Of a stretch of DNA of 64,000 nucleotides, positions 1 to 11,673 are shown piece after piece (the first letter of the stretch is position 1; the number at the start of each line of letters is the position of its first letter). The notes beneath the pieces were generated by a model. It was not told the DNA's origin. It worked only from the letters and a program-made list of their open reading frames with translations, and ran no database searches. The DNA is taken from assembly GCA_026120185.1 (NCBI GenBank), contig JANUWF010002278.1:718001-782000 (forward strand), given 5' to 3'. The stretch comes from Voacanga thouarsii. Its lineage: Eukaryota > Streptophyta > Magnoliopsida > Gentianales > Apocynaceae. A program made the position numbers and the translations under genes.

Positions 1-2489
1 GGATTTTTCATAATTTTTAGATTACGTCTCAAGCCTTAGCATTGCATGCAATGTGTGTGTCTGTGGAAACTCTGTTCCATGTCCATCATGAAAGTCAAGA
101 GAGAGAAAATATCCAAAGAAGAGAACAATTTTCATGAAGTTAGGCAATGTTTGTCATAGTAAAAAATGATACAAATCACTATAGAATTACTACCATAACT
201 TGGGTTTTGGAAGAGATATGAAGGAATTTTGAGCATCCTTTTAAAATACTTTTCACCTGATTGTTTCAAAGTTTGCTAACATGTTACTTCAATATCTTTG
301 TAGTTGAACATCTACAGACAAACACCAACTTCGAATTAGCTTCAGTACATCATACGTCAATGGACTACAACACAAGCATCTATACCACCAACCAACAACA
401 TTCAACAATGAACATTCATTATTACAATTATGCTGCCAGTCATAATATCCGAAAAGGTAATTGAAGTGGTCATAAAGCATTTCACAATTCATTTCTCAAC
501 TGTATTAATTATCATATATCATTCAAAATTTACATACAATGAATCATTTTCACAGAAATGGCAAGGAGAAAAAGAAATGAACATGCTGAAATTCTAAAAA
601 ACAAGAGAAAAAGGCGTACTAAAAAACATCTTAATAGCAATTCAAATAGCAAATGTAACATTATTTCAACAAGTAATATACATTACTCATTTCACAAGTC
701 CTCATTCAGGATGATCAAAATAATTTAATAATAAATTTGAATCCATAGTTTGTAAGAATTAGCAGTTTAATTTTGTTACATGATTTATTTGACATATAAC
801 TAATTTTCTTTTTTCGGTCTTTTTCCATATAACAGAATATGCAAGGGGAAGAAGAAAAGAACGCAAAAAACATCATAAATACAAAGAGAAAATGTTCTGT
901 TAAAAATGACATTGTTTCACAGAAAAAAGTAACCCTACCTGTGACAGGTACGGATTCTTACACATTATTCTTTGGGTTCATAGTTCAAGTATGTAGCACT
1001 ATTTCCTAACATTAAATCAATTCCATTGTTCACAGATTCTAAACTACACACAAGTTCTTACTATGGAAAAGCTGAATATGAATGTCAATTTTGTTACGCA
1101 GTATTTTGGGAGTGTGAAAAAAAAAAAAGAGCATTCAAAGAAAAGACATCCCAGAAATAAATTATGTTGTAGGCAGGGAAAAATTCAGTTGCCAACAAGA
1201 AGGTTTGCTCCAAAACCCCTCAATTCCCTGCATTCTCATAATGTACTTGAACATTCCATACCTTTCTTGAAAAATATCAGAGCATATAACTCAATGTTCT
1301 CAATGACATCTATGGGTGCAAAAGTTGATGAGCAGATCAATCAACGCTCAGGACCATACATCTATTGGATAAATGGTGAAAATTATCATAGGCTTGGTTC
1401 TTTAATTCCAGAAAGTGGAAAAGACACACTTTATCCAGCTGTATTTTCATGATACTGTAAATGAAGTGCATAACAGACTAAAAGCAGTGAATCAAAGAAA
1501 TACAAACAACAACTTGAATGTAGGAATTGTCCAGCAATTGATTTATATGCTTGATCAACCCAATGAATTGGTAACGGTGTTCAGAATTGCTTGAGACAAG
1601 CATAAGAATTCCAATATAGGTGAGTTCAAAATAAGACTTTTCCATAGTAAGACTTTAAACACCAGGTAGTACCAACCACCAACAGTCTTAGAAATAGCAG
1701 CTCTCATAGTTGGAGATATAAATCATGTAACCAAGGACACATACATTATTGTTGAAATGAGGTCAGGTACATTGCAAAGAATTAGTTACCTACATTCGTG
1801 CTTCATGGCATTACAATAGCCATTGTTATTTCCTTATGGTGAAGACAGATTTCATCCTCAGATTCCATATGTCAAATCTACGGGTCAATGTCATGGTAAA
1901 AGGCAATATATGACAATGCGAGACTACTATGCGTACATATTACAATATAGAAGAACAAAAAGGAATACATTATTGCTGTCTAGAAGATTATTCCAATAGT
2001 TTATTGTTGATGCTTATACAGGAATTGAGCAAGCACGACTTCAATGGATCAAAGACCACCAGGGAAAGTTACGAACTGAATTATATAGAAATGTATTTGA
2101 TGCAGTTCAAAGGGGAGATACAGATTCTACACAAGTGGGCCAGAGGACCATTTTACCTTCTTCTTTCACTGGTGGTCCTCGATACATAGCTCAAAACTAT
2201 CAAGATGCAATGGCATTGTATAGAATTTTTTGCAATCCAGATTTTTTTATTACATTTACAGAAAATCCAAACTGGCCAGAAATTTAAGAAATGCTACAAG
2301 AACTACCTCAACAAAGAGCAGAAAATAGACCGGATATTGAAGTTCGTGTTTTTAAAATAAAACTCAAAGAAATGATTGAAGACATTACAAAGAACAAAAT
2401 ATGTGGACAAGTTGATGCAGGTATATTTTCATAGGTTCAAAATACATTTTCTATTTACAATACTACAAATATCTCATGTACCTATCACA

Positions 2490-3175
2490 TTGGTTGCAGT
2501 AGTATACACCATTGAATTTCAAAAAAGAGGCCTTCCACATGCACATATTATCATATGGATTAATCAATGTTCAAAGAGACACACATCTAAAGAAATAGAT
2601 GGAGTTATATTTGCAGAAATACCAGATCCAACTAAACATCCAATTGGATATGAAGTTGTAACTGAGTTTATGATGCATGGACCATGTGGAGTTGGGTATC
2701 GACATCACCTTGCATGATACAAGGTAAATTTATTGTTACCTAACACCATAAAATATACTGCTGCAAAAAACTTTTATGAATGTTACCTAACATAAGATTA
2801 TGACAACTGTATTGTAGGCCAATGCTCTAAGCATTTTTCAAAGAAAGTCTAAAACATGACCACACTGGATGAAAATGGATTTTGCATCTATCGATGAAGA
2901 GACACACCAACATTTGTTGAGAAAAATGGTTTCAAACTTAACAATAGGTTCGTTGTTCTATATAATCGATATCTTTTGGTTAAGTACAAAAGCCACATCA
3001 ATGTTAAAATATGTAATAAATCAAGAGCCATAAAATATTTGTTCAAGTATATAAATAAAGGCCTTGATAGAACAACTGTAATCATAGAACAAGTGCAAGC
3101 TGCTTCTACCATAAACTTTACACAAGAAAATTCAAATGTAAATGAAGTGAAAACTTTTTTAGACTGTAGATAGAT
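2490..3175 (+). other. Helitron Rep (HUH endonuclease) domain remnant
   Basis: The HUH metal-binding motif is visible as GLPHAHIIIW at about 2531-2560, followed by the conserved PDP-x-YEVV-x-MHGPCG region up to 2690. After an intron, the tyrosine motif AIKYLFKYINKG lies at about 3028-3060 with both tyrosines, which in active elements attack the DNA strand. The next family block (EACWRIYEFEVHFR-PTVERLGFHL) continues to about 3260 after a Tyr-to-stop change at 3172. The catalytic histidines and tyrosines are therefore still present although the frame is broken. Confidence 0.88.
2724..2817 (+). other. Intron in Helitron polyprotein gene
   Basis: The segment starts GTAAAT and ends TTGTAG. Removing it joins a codon series reading CMIQ to GQCSKHFSKK, which is the conserved GKCSKHFPK block of Helitron Rep proteins. 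Without removal the frame hits stops. Confidence 0.75.
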
Positions 3176-4212
3176 TTCAGCATCTGAAGCATGTTGGAGA
3201 ATATATGAATTTGAAGTGCATTTCAGAATACCTACTGTAGAAAGATTGGGATTCCACTTAGAAAATGAGCAAAGTATTATTTTTAGAGATAGTAACTCTC
3301 TACCTACTATTGCAGAGAGTGAAGATGCAAAGCGTACGATGTTTACTGAATGGTTTGAAATAAATAAAAGGGATCCAGAAGTAAGGAAATATACATATTT
3401 TGAATTCCCTCAGTATTATACTTGGAAAAAGAAAGAAAGGCTTTGGACAAGGAGAAAAAAGGGTAGATATATTGTACGTGTTACATATGCACATCCAGCT
3501 TCAGGAGAGAGATATTACATGAGAATGCTGTTGATTTATGTTCATGGCCCAACATCATATGAACATATACGAAACTACAAAGAGAAAACACATCCATCCT
3601 TTAAAGCAGCCTGTTATGCAAGAGGACTTTTACAAGATGACAATGAATGGTATGGGTCCATAGATGAGGCTTTACAATGGGCAACCGGACCTTAACTAAG
3701 GAAACTATTTGTGATAATAATTTTATTCTGCAATGTTTCAGATGTGAAGAATTTTTGGGAAGTCAATTGGGAGTCCATTAGTGATGATATTGAATATCGA
3801 CAAAGAAAACTTTTACAGTTCCCAAGTTTAACTTTGTCAACAGAACAAATAAAAAAATATACCTTAAAAGAAATCGAAATTCTCCTCATGAAGCAAGGAA
3901 AAAGTTTGGAATAAATAGAAGGTATGTCAGTTGCAAAAAATGAAATGTTGAAGGATCTGGAGAACAATTACATTTGTGAAGAAATGATGTATGACATAGA
4001 TTTTTTGAAAACAGAGCATGAATCAATGGTCAAAAAGCTAAATGCAGAGCAACTAAATGCATATAATGCTGTGCTAAATGCAGTAGAAAATAATCTTGGA
4101 AAATTATTCTTCTTATATGGATATGGAGGAACTGGAAAGACTTTTATGTACAAAGCAATCATCAACAAGTTGAGATCAAATTCAAAAATAGTACTTGCTG
4201 TAGCTTCATCAA

Positions 4213-4297
4213 GTAATTACTAATATCTTTAATTTAACTTTTTATCATCTTTATTTTAAACATATTCTTATGTCATTCTTATCAAATGTCAACATAG
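4213..4297 (+). other. Intron in Helitron helicase region
   Basis: GTAATT at the 5' end and ACATAG at the 3' end bound the segment. Removal joins VASS to SIASSLLLRGKTAHSTF, reproducing the family block VASSGIASLLL-GRTAHS with one Gly-to-Ser change. Confidence 0.78.
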
Positions 4298-4466
4298 GCA
4301 TTGCATCATCATTGTTACTTAGAGGAAAAACTGCACATAGTACATTCGAAATACCAATAACAACTGATGATGAGACCACGTGCTCAATTAAAGCCAATAC
4401 ACAACTAGCTGAGCTAATTAAAAGAGCTGTTCTAATAATATGGGATGAGGCACCTATGAATTCCAA

Positions 4467-4603
4467 GTATGTATATATCCTAAAATTCATTATTATTTCT
4501 AGAGCACTTGCACAACAAAGCATGAAGCCAAATTCAAAACATACATATCAATGCATGAAACACAATCATTTTTCTCATACAACCTTAAAACACTCCAAAA
4601 CAG
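4467..4603 (+). other. Intron in Helitron helicase region, after Walker B
   Basis: The segment starts GTATGT and ends AAACAG. Removal joins WDEAPMNSK to YVFEIIDRTLKDIL, which is the usual helicase continuation. The 3' exon starts with GTATGTC, so the splice site repeats the start of the intron. Confidence 0.75.
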
Positions 4604-5940
4604 GTATGTCTTTGAAATAATTGATAGAACATTGAAAGATATACTCAGAGGATCAGAAGCATTTAATGAAAATAAAGCTTTTGGAGGGAAAACTATTCTC
4701 TTGGGCGGATATTTTCGACATATTCTCCCTATAATACCAAAAGGTGGATGAATAGATATAGTACATGCTTCAATCAATTTGTTGTATCTTTGGCATGAGT
4801 GTGAACTTTTAACACTTACTCAAAATATGAGACTTCAACAATTTAATGAATGCACTACTGAAGAAGCACAAAAGATAGAAACATTTGCAAATTGGCTATT
4901 GGAAATAGGAAATGCTTTGCAACATGCAAAGACACAAGGAGATGACACTGAAGCAACTTGGATAAAAATCCCAAGAGAATATATGATTGATACTGTTGAA
5001 CATCCAGTAAAGGCAATTTTTGAGGTAACTTACCCAGACTTCGAAAAGAAAAGAACAGATATAAACTATTTGACAAAAAGAGCAATTCTTACACCTCGGA
5101 ATGAAACAGTGAATGAAATGAATGACTTTATTCTTGATAAAGTACAAGGTGAGCCAATAGAATACATAAGTGCAGACAGAATGGACAAAGCATCAGGAAA
5201 GTTATTGGATGAAAATATGTTATATCCAGTGGAGTTTTTAAATAGCCTGAGCTTCCCAGGAATTCCAGAACATAAATTGAGATTAAAACAAGGTATTCTG
5301 ATCATGTTTTTAAGAAATGTTAACCCAGGTAAAGGCATGTGTAATGGAACAAGATTAATAGTAAGACAGACAGGTAGCAGAGTAATTGAAGGTAGAATCA
5401 TTTCAAGTTCCAACATTGGGAAAAAAAATGCTTATTCCCAGAATAGATGTGTCTATAGCTGATACAAAACTGCCATTCACTTTGATAAGGAGATAATTTC
5501 CAATCAAAGTCTGTTATGCAATGACAATAAATAAAAGCTAAGGACAAACACTATCGATAGTTAGACTATATCTACCTAAACCAGTTTCAGCCATGGTCAA
5601 CTTTATGTTGTGCTTTCAAGAGTGAAAACACCACAGGGGTTGAAAATATTAACCATTGAACAGGATCCAGAGTTCAAAATTTATACAAAGAACATTGTCT
5701 ACCATGAAATCTTTACAAAACTTATAATTGTAAGTTATCTTAAATCTCATATTCCACATAAATATTCAAATACTATGCATATCTTAATAAAGGATTCATT
5801 ATCTAATCATGTCTATAATGCAGGATACAAAGAAGACAAATACTACAATAGCTACCATAAAAGGCCAAGTTTTCCCTAACTGTCTCACTATTTAATGTTA
5901 GTTAGATACAAGTATAGTAAACAATTTGTAACTATTAAAC

Positions 5941-8900
5941 TCAAAAGCAATTTAATTTCTGCTGGATGTTACATAGCCATCTGCCATATGAATCCTTGCT
6001 TTCTGAGTTTATCTTTAGAATACTATATGTTATTTAGGTGGTTTTTAAGATAGGTTTAAATTTTATGGCCCAGACAAAAAAAAGGCAGTACTTGAAGTTA
6101 GTTTTAAGATTAAATTGTGCATCATACGTGGGCTTCTGATGGTAAACTATCATCACAAAATACTGAATGGTTGCCTACACAATTTTATATTGACACCCAA
6201 TATACTTAGCACATAATCAAATCCACAAAACTTATAGCAGATCTAACTTAGCAAAATTCCCTCATGCTTTTGTAGAGTACAATAAAAAATACATTTACAT
6301 ATTCAATTTTGTTAATGTTTTCATGAAAGTGTGCATCATATGTGGGCTTCTGATAGTAAATCATCGTCGCAAAATACCAAATAGTTGCCCAATCATGCTT
6401 ATATTGACGCTCAATATACGTAGCACACAATCATGTTTTTGTTAATGACTTCTAATGAATAAACTCTAATTATTAAATTCATATCATAACCTCTCGATAA
6501 CAACAATGCAAAAACAAAATCACCAATACTCAGTTACAAGCAACATAAGGTACAAAAGCATACAGAAAGCCAACAAATTCTAAAGGAACACATTGCCATT
6601 CAGGCCTCCATTTTCTATAAAAAGCTGCAGCAACAACCTACATTAAGTCCCTTTTTCAAAACCAATTTATTTTCTACTAGATGTTACATAGCCATCTGCC
6701 ATACGAAACATTGCTTTCTGAGTTTATCCTTAGTATACTCTATGTTATTTATGTGGGTTTTTAAGATAGGTTTAAATTTTATGCCCAGAAAAAAAAAAAA
6801 TGCAGTACTTGAAGTTGGTTTTAGAATTAAATTATGCATCATACGTGGGCTTCTAATGGTAAACCATCGTCGCAAAACACCAAATGGTTGCCCAAACATG
6901 TTTATATTGACCCCCAATATATTTAGCACATAATCAAATCCACTAACCTTATAACACATCTAACTTAGCAAGATTCCCTTATCCTTTCGTACACTACAAT
7001 TAAAAACACATTTACATATTCAATTCTGTTAACGTTTTCATAAAATTGTGCATCATACGTGGGCTTCTAATGGTAAACCATCATCAAAAAACATCGAATG
7101 GTTGCCTAATCATGCTCATAATGACACCCAATATACTTAGCACACAATCATGCTTTTATTTATGAACAAAAAACACATTTACATATTCAATCCTGTTAAT
7201 GCTTTCATAAAATTGTGCATCATATGTAGGTTTTTTATGGTAAACCATCGTCGCAAAACACTGAATGGTTGCCCAATCATACTTATATTGATGCCCAATA
7301 TACTTATCACCAATCACGCTTTTGTTCATGACTTCTAACTAATTAACTCTAACTATTAAATTGATGTTATAACCTCTCAATAACAACAATGCAAAAACAA
7401 AATCACAAATACTCAGTTACAACCAACATAAGATACAAAAGCATACAGAAAGCCAGCAAATTCTAACGGAACACATTGCCATTCAGCCTTCTATTTTCTA
7501 CAAGAAGCTGCAGCAAAAACATACACTTAACTCCATTTTCAAAGGCAATTTAATTTCTGCTTAGTATACTTTACGTTATTTATGTGGTTTTTAAGATAGG
7601 TTTAAATTTTATGCCCCAGACAAAAAAATGTAGTACTTGAAGTTAGTTTTAAAATTAAAATGTGTATCATACATGAACTTCTGATGGTAAATCATCCTCA
7701 CAAAATACTGAATAGTTGTCCAAACATGTTTATATTGACACTTAATATACTTAGCACATAATTAAATCCAAAACCTTATAACACATCTAACTTAGCAAAA
7801 TTCCCTTATTCTTTTGTACACTACAATTAAAAACACATTTACATATTCAATTCTATTCACATTTTCATGAAATTGTGCATCATACGTGGGCTTCTGATGG
7901 TAAACCATCGTCACAAAACACTGAATGGTTCCCAATCATGCTTATATTGATGCTCAATATACTTAACACACAATCATGCTTTTGTTTATGACTTTGTTCA
8001 TGACTTCTAACCAACTAACTCTAACTATTAAATTCATGTCATAACCTCTCAATAACAACATTGCAAAAATAAAATAACCAATACTCAGTTACAGCCAACA
8101 TAAGGTACAAAACCATACACAAAGCTAGCAAACTCTAAAGGAACACATTACCATTCAAGCCTCCATTTTCTACAACAAGTTGTAGCAAAAACATTCACTT
8201 AACTCCATTTTCAAAGGCACTTCAATTTCTGCTAGATGTTACATACCTATTTGCTATACGAAATCTTGCTTTATGAGTTTATCCTTAGTATACTCTATGT
8301 TACAATGTAAGTTACAATGAGCAAAATAAATTGATATTTCCAAGTCAAACAAGAACATTTGGTTCAGAAAGCCTAACAAAACTTCCCCAATTCTAATTTA
8401 GTTACCATAAAATTTACACCCTCAATTTCTTCTTCCCGTGGATAGCAAAGACAATCAAATATTGAAAGTAAGTGCTAAATGGGAATAGAATCATTATCAA
8501 AATGAATCTAATAGCTAGATAACGTATCATAACTAAAACTGATCACGAAACTCTCATACTTTATAAATTTTCATAGTTTATTATATCTAAAGGTTAAACA
8601 TCAAAATGAACATCTAATACAATAAAAACCTTGAAATTTAGAATGCTCATTATTTTAAATATAGAGAAATCATCAAGCAGTATGTTGATTCTGCTTAAAG
8701 TCTGTGTTTTGATTCATTTCGCCATACCATAAATTCCTTAAAAAGGTCAGAAAATTGCAGCAGAGAGGAAAAAAAAAAAAACAAAACAAAAATGGAACAA
8801 AAAATGGACATCCATAGAAATGCAGAACAGAGCACTATATTTTATCCTAAGTATGCAGTACTGAAACCATTTAAAAATTTATGCCCCAGACAAAAAAATG

Positions 8901-9975
8901 CAGTACTTGAAGTTGGTTTTAAAATTAAAATGTGCATCATACGTGGGCTTCTGATGGTAAACTATCGTCGCAAAACATCGAATGGTTGCCCAAACATGTT
9001 TATATTGAGACCCAATATACTTAGCACATAATCAAATCCGCAAACCTTATAATGCATCTAACTTAGCAAAATTTCCTTATCCTTTAGTACACTACAATTA
9101 AAAACACATTTACATATTCAATTTTATTAATGTTTTCATGAAATTGTGCATCATACGTGCTCTTCTGATAGTAAACCATCGTCACAAACACCAAAAGGAT
9201 GCCCAATCATGCTTATATTAACACCCAATATACTTAGCACACAATCATTCCTTTGTTCATGACTTCTAACCAACTAACTCTAACTATTAAATTCATGTCA
9301 TAACCTCTCAATAACAACAATACAAAAAAAAAAAAAAAAAAACCAATACTTAGTTACAACTAACATAAGGTACAAAACCATACAGAAAGCTAGCAAATTC
9401 TAAAGGAACACATTGCCATTCAGGCCTCCATTTTCTACAACAACCTACAGCAAAAACATACACTTAACTCCATTTTCAAAGGCAATTCAATTTCTGCTAG
9501 ATGTTACATACCTATTTGCCATACGAAATCTTGCTTTATGAGTTTATCCTTAGTATACTCTATGTTACAATGCAACTTATAATGAGCAAAATAAATTGAC
9601 ATTTCCAAGTCAAACAAGAACATTTGGTTATAGAAAGCATAACAAAACTTTTCTAGTTCAAAGCTCTATTTCTATAGACCTATTGGCCAATGAAAAGCCT
9701 ATTCCAGACCACAATTGAGGTACTGTAAATATATTTTTCAAAAAACACAAGAATTCCTCAACAATTTCTTATAAAGATGAAGAATACTTCCCTTCTTTAA
9801 CAGGACATTCAAAAGTCCATCACTTGCAATTACCATAAAATCTACACCATCAATTTCTTCTTCTTGTGGATAGCAAAGACAATCAAATATTGAAAGTAAG
9901 TGCTAAATGGGAATAGAATCATTATCAAAACGAATCTAATAGCTAGATAACATATCATAACTAAAACTGATCACA
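5941..9975. repeat. Degenerate tandem array, five units of about 0.7-1.3 kb
   Basis: The unit beginning near TTTCAAAGGCAATTTAATTT recurs at about 5941, 6654, 7536, 8206 and 9471. Each full unit holds two related sub-blocks around the motif CATCATACGTGGGCTTCT: block A after ATGCCCCAGACAAAAAAATG at about 6115, 6832, 7664 and 8932, and block B after AAACACATTTACATATTCAA at about 6332, 7047, 7877 and 9145. Unit 2 has a third block (about 7217). Unit 3 lacks roughly 100 bp near its start. Units 4 and 5 share an extra segment (8300-8560 and 9565-9975), which in unit 5 is longer by about 150 bp. The last unit is cut off by the CACTA fragment. Short reading frames over the sub-blocks look alike only because the DNA is repeated; I see no sign of coding. 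Confidence 0.85.
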
Positions 9976-10080
9976 AAATTCGCAATTGCCTTCTAAAATT
10001 TGAAAATAATTTATTTCTTAAAATTTTAAAAAAATAAGCGATCACAAATCCCTCACTAATTAGTTACGGATTTATGGCTG

Positions 10081-10127
10081 TCGCAAATCCGTGGCTAATT
10101 AGCCAGGGATTAGCCACGGATTTGCGA
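10081..10127. repeat. Perfect inverted repeat in CACTA subterminal region
   Basis: The 19-bp arm TCGCAAATCCGTGGCTAAT at 10081-10099 is matched exactly by its reverse complement at 10109-10127 with a 9-bp loop. A second near-perfect pair with arms GCCATCGCAAAGTC lies at about 10181-10222. Confidence 0.9.
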
Positions 10128-10485
10128 CGTTTCATTTTTTCAATTTTAAAAAAATAAATTTATTTTTAAATTTTTCTTGGCCATCGCAAAGTCGTCACTA
10201 ATTGATGACTTTGCGATGGCTTTCTAAAATTTAAAAATATATTTTTGTAAAATTTGAAAATAAATTTATTTTTAAAATTTTAAAAAATGAGCCATCGCAA
10301 ATCTTTCGCTAATTAGCTATGGATTTGTGGCTGTCGCATATTCAAAATTTAAAAATAAATTTATTTTTTTAAATTGAAAAAATGAGCCGTTGCAATTACG
10401 TGGCTAATTAGCTATGGATTTGCAATGGAAAAGTGGGTCATCGTAGAACTATCGCAAATCCCTTGTAAATCCATCGCTAATTCAC

Positions 10486-10515
10486 AAAAATACTATATAA
10501 TTATATAGTATTTTT
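10486..10515. repeat. 30-bp perfect palindrome
   Basis: AAAAATACTATATAA at 10486-10500 is followed directly by its exact reverse complement at 10501-10515, with no spacer. It sits among the CACTA subterminal repeats. Confidence 0.9.
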
Positions 10516-10958
10516 GACCATCGTAAATCTTTCGATAAATTAATTAATATTTTTATAAATACAAAATTTTTTTGCCGTCACAAATCTGTTGCTAAATTAA
10601 TTAACATTTTAAAAATAAATATTTTTGCTGTTACAAATTCGTCGCTAAATTAATTAATTTTTTTAAATAATTTTTTTTTGCTATTGCAAATCTATGGCTA
10701 CGTTAATTGTAAACTTAATTATAATGTCATCAATTAAATGGCCGTAGTAAATCTGTCGTTACGTTAATTATAAATTTAATTATAATCTCATCAATTAAAT
10801 GGCCATCGCAAATCCATCACCGTTTGCGACAGATTTTCATTCCGTTGCAAATTGCAATGCCTATTTTAGCGGCAGTCGTAATTCGTCGCTAAACTTAATT
10901 AGCGATGGCTTAGCAACGGATTTGACTATCGCTAATTTGGTTTTTTTTTCTTGTAGTG

Positions 10959-11673
10959 ATAGGTATAAGCATTTTCATTTTAAATACTCAAGATTTTTGA
11001 GTTTTTTATTTTTTTCTATAATGTATTAATTGATATAATTTTTTTTTGTAATGTGGGATTTCTGTTCAATATATAGTGTAAGTAAGAAAAAGAGGACAAA
11101 AAACCCAAACAGTGAATGCAGACCTTGAGAAGATACCTTTTTTTGAGTTTTAGATGTTTGCTTGACAATGGAATGATTGAATTTTATATACTGTGATATG
11201 TTCGTTTTTTAATTTGATATTTTCTATGTTCAAATTCAATACAATATGGTATTTCCATTTCAATTCTGTAAATTTCTGTAAATGGAACCATAAGAAGTTT
11301 GGAATGATAAAAAATAAAGCGATCTTTTTATTTTTTTAAAAATCTAAAATTAAAATGAATGCTATGATAGGGGTTTTTAGTGTAAGCCCAAGTATGTTAG
11401 GCAATTGTCATGGTAGATAATTTAATTGAGCCAGTATGGAATTGTTGTTGTAAAGGTAGATCAAGAGTTCGTGTAAGGATTGTGTTTTTTTATTATTCTG
11501 CTATATTTGTTTTTTGACCACAGCCACATCACTGGCTATCCTTCCATAATGATTTAAACAAGTAAACAAAACAAGCATATGGGGATGGCACAACCAAGCA
11601 ACGCCTCCTAGTATGTAGCTAGCGGCGCGCTTGCACTCTAGTGGCTTTGCTGCTATTTTTTAGCTACTAGCTG
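10959..11673. other. Unassigned AT-rich DNA
   Basis: No element, gene or repeat is recognisable here. A short GC-rich patch (GCTAGCGGCGCGCTTGC at about 11617-11633) stands out. The segment ends at the target site of the retrotransposon at 11674. Confidence 0.5.

Larger units (their letters stand above)
304..5740 (+). pseudogene. Helitron Rep/PIF1-helicase polyprotein pseudogene
   Basis: The reading order matches plant Helitron proteins. Basic Lys/Arg-rich N-terminal exons lie at about 556-655 and 837-947. The conserved N-terminal block is at 1140-1440 (motifs LCCRQGKIQLP, NIRAYNSMFSMTSMGAKVD and YHRLGSLIPESG). The Rep region is at about 2490-3175 and the PIF1 helicase at 3711-5740. The gene is interrupted by introns that restore the family reading frame when removed; three are listed separately. 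Others are likely at about 456-555, 656-836 and 948-1035. It is dead: there is a frameshift near 1450 and in-frame stops near 2286, 3172 (TAG where the family has Tyr), 3694, 3912 and 4750, plus a frameshift near 5600. The start codon is not certain; the first exon may begin at 304. Confidence 0.88.
3711..5740 (+). other. Helitron PIF1-type helicase domain remnant
   Basis: Superfamily 1 helicase motifs appear in order: Walker A YGYGGTGKT at about 4117-4143; Walker B IIWDEAPM at about 4434-4460, just before an intron; a motif III-like GGYFRHILPII at about 4706-4740, where the family has GGDFRQ; LTQNMRLQ at about 4814-4838; and RLKQGILIMFLRNVNPGKGMCNGTRL at about 5282-5355. The terminal blocks (AMTINKS-GQ and LYVVLSRVKTPQGLKIL) follow at about 5518-5650 in two frames. 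The last recognisable block ends near 5734. Confidence 0.88.
1..5940 (+). mobile_element. Helitron (rolling-circle transposon), partial, autonomous-type but decayed
   Basis: The segment carries a decayed Rep/helicase polyprotein, the hallmark of Helitrons, which move by rolling-circle replication with a HUH endonuclease fused to a PIF1-type helicase. I cannot place either end. No convincing 5' TC terminus is visible, and no 3' hairpin with CTRR terminus could be fixed after the helicase. The left end may lie before the window. The right end may be near 5940 or may include the tandem array at 5941-9975. Bases 1-300 show no recognisable protein apart from a possible short intron ending just before 304. 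Confidence 0.8.
9976..10958. mobile_element. Truncated CACTA (En/Spm) transposon, terminal and subterminal region
   Basis: The right edge is the canonical CACTA terminus TTCTTGTAGTG, ending at 10958. Inside, the motif CGCAAATC(C/T)GT(C/G)GCTAATTA recurs many times in both directions (for example 10023-10060, 10081-10127, 10184-10222, 10290-10325, 10385-10425, 10450-10485, 10740-10930). This is the subterminal repeat pattern that the element's DNA-binding protein recognises in this superfamily. The opposite terminus CACTACAAGAA is not present at the left edge, where the tandem array breaks off, so the element is truncated. No transposase lies inside. The putative 3-bp target site after the end would be ATA, but it cannot be verified. 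Confidence 0.8.

Noticed and set aside
6742..9031. Several similar short open frames (6742-6933, 7150-7338, 8792-9031) ending in related peptides
   Set aside because: The similarity follows from the tandem DNA repeat. Starts differ, frames are short, and no conserved domain or coding pattern is seen.
5941..9975. CRISPR-like or regulatory repeat array
   Set aside because: Units are about 0.7-1.3 kb and degenerate, without short direct repeats and unique spacers; the context is a plant genome.
9976..10958. The CACTA end as the terminus of the same element that carries TNP2 at 19463
   Set aside because: The end at 10958 faces right (TTCTTGTAGTG) and closes an element lying to its left, whereas the transposase lies to its right; the two are more simply separate elements.
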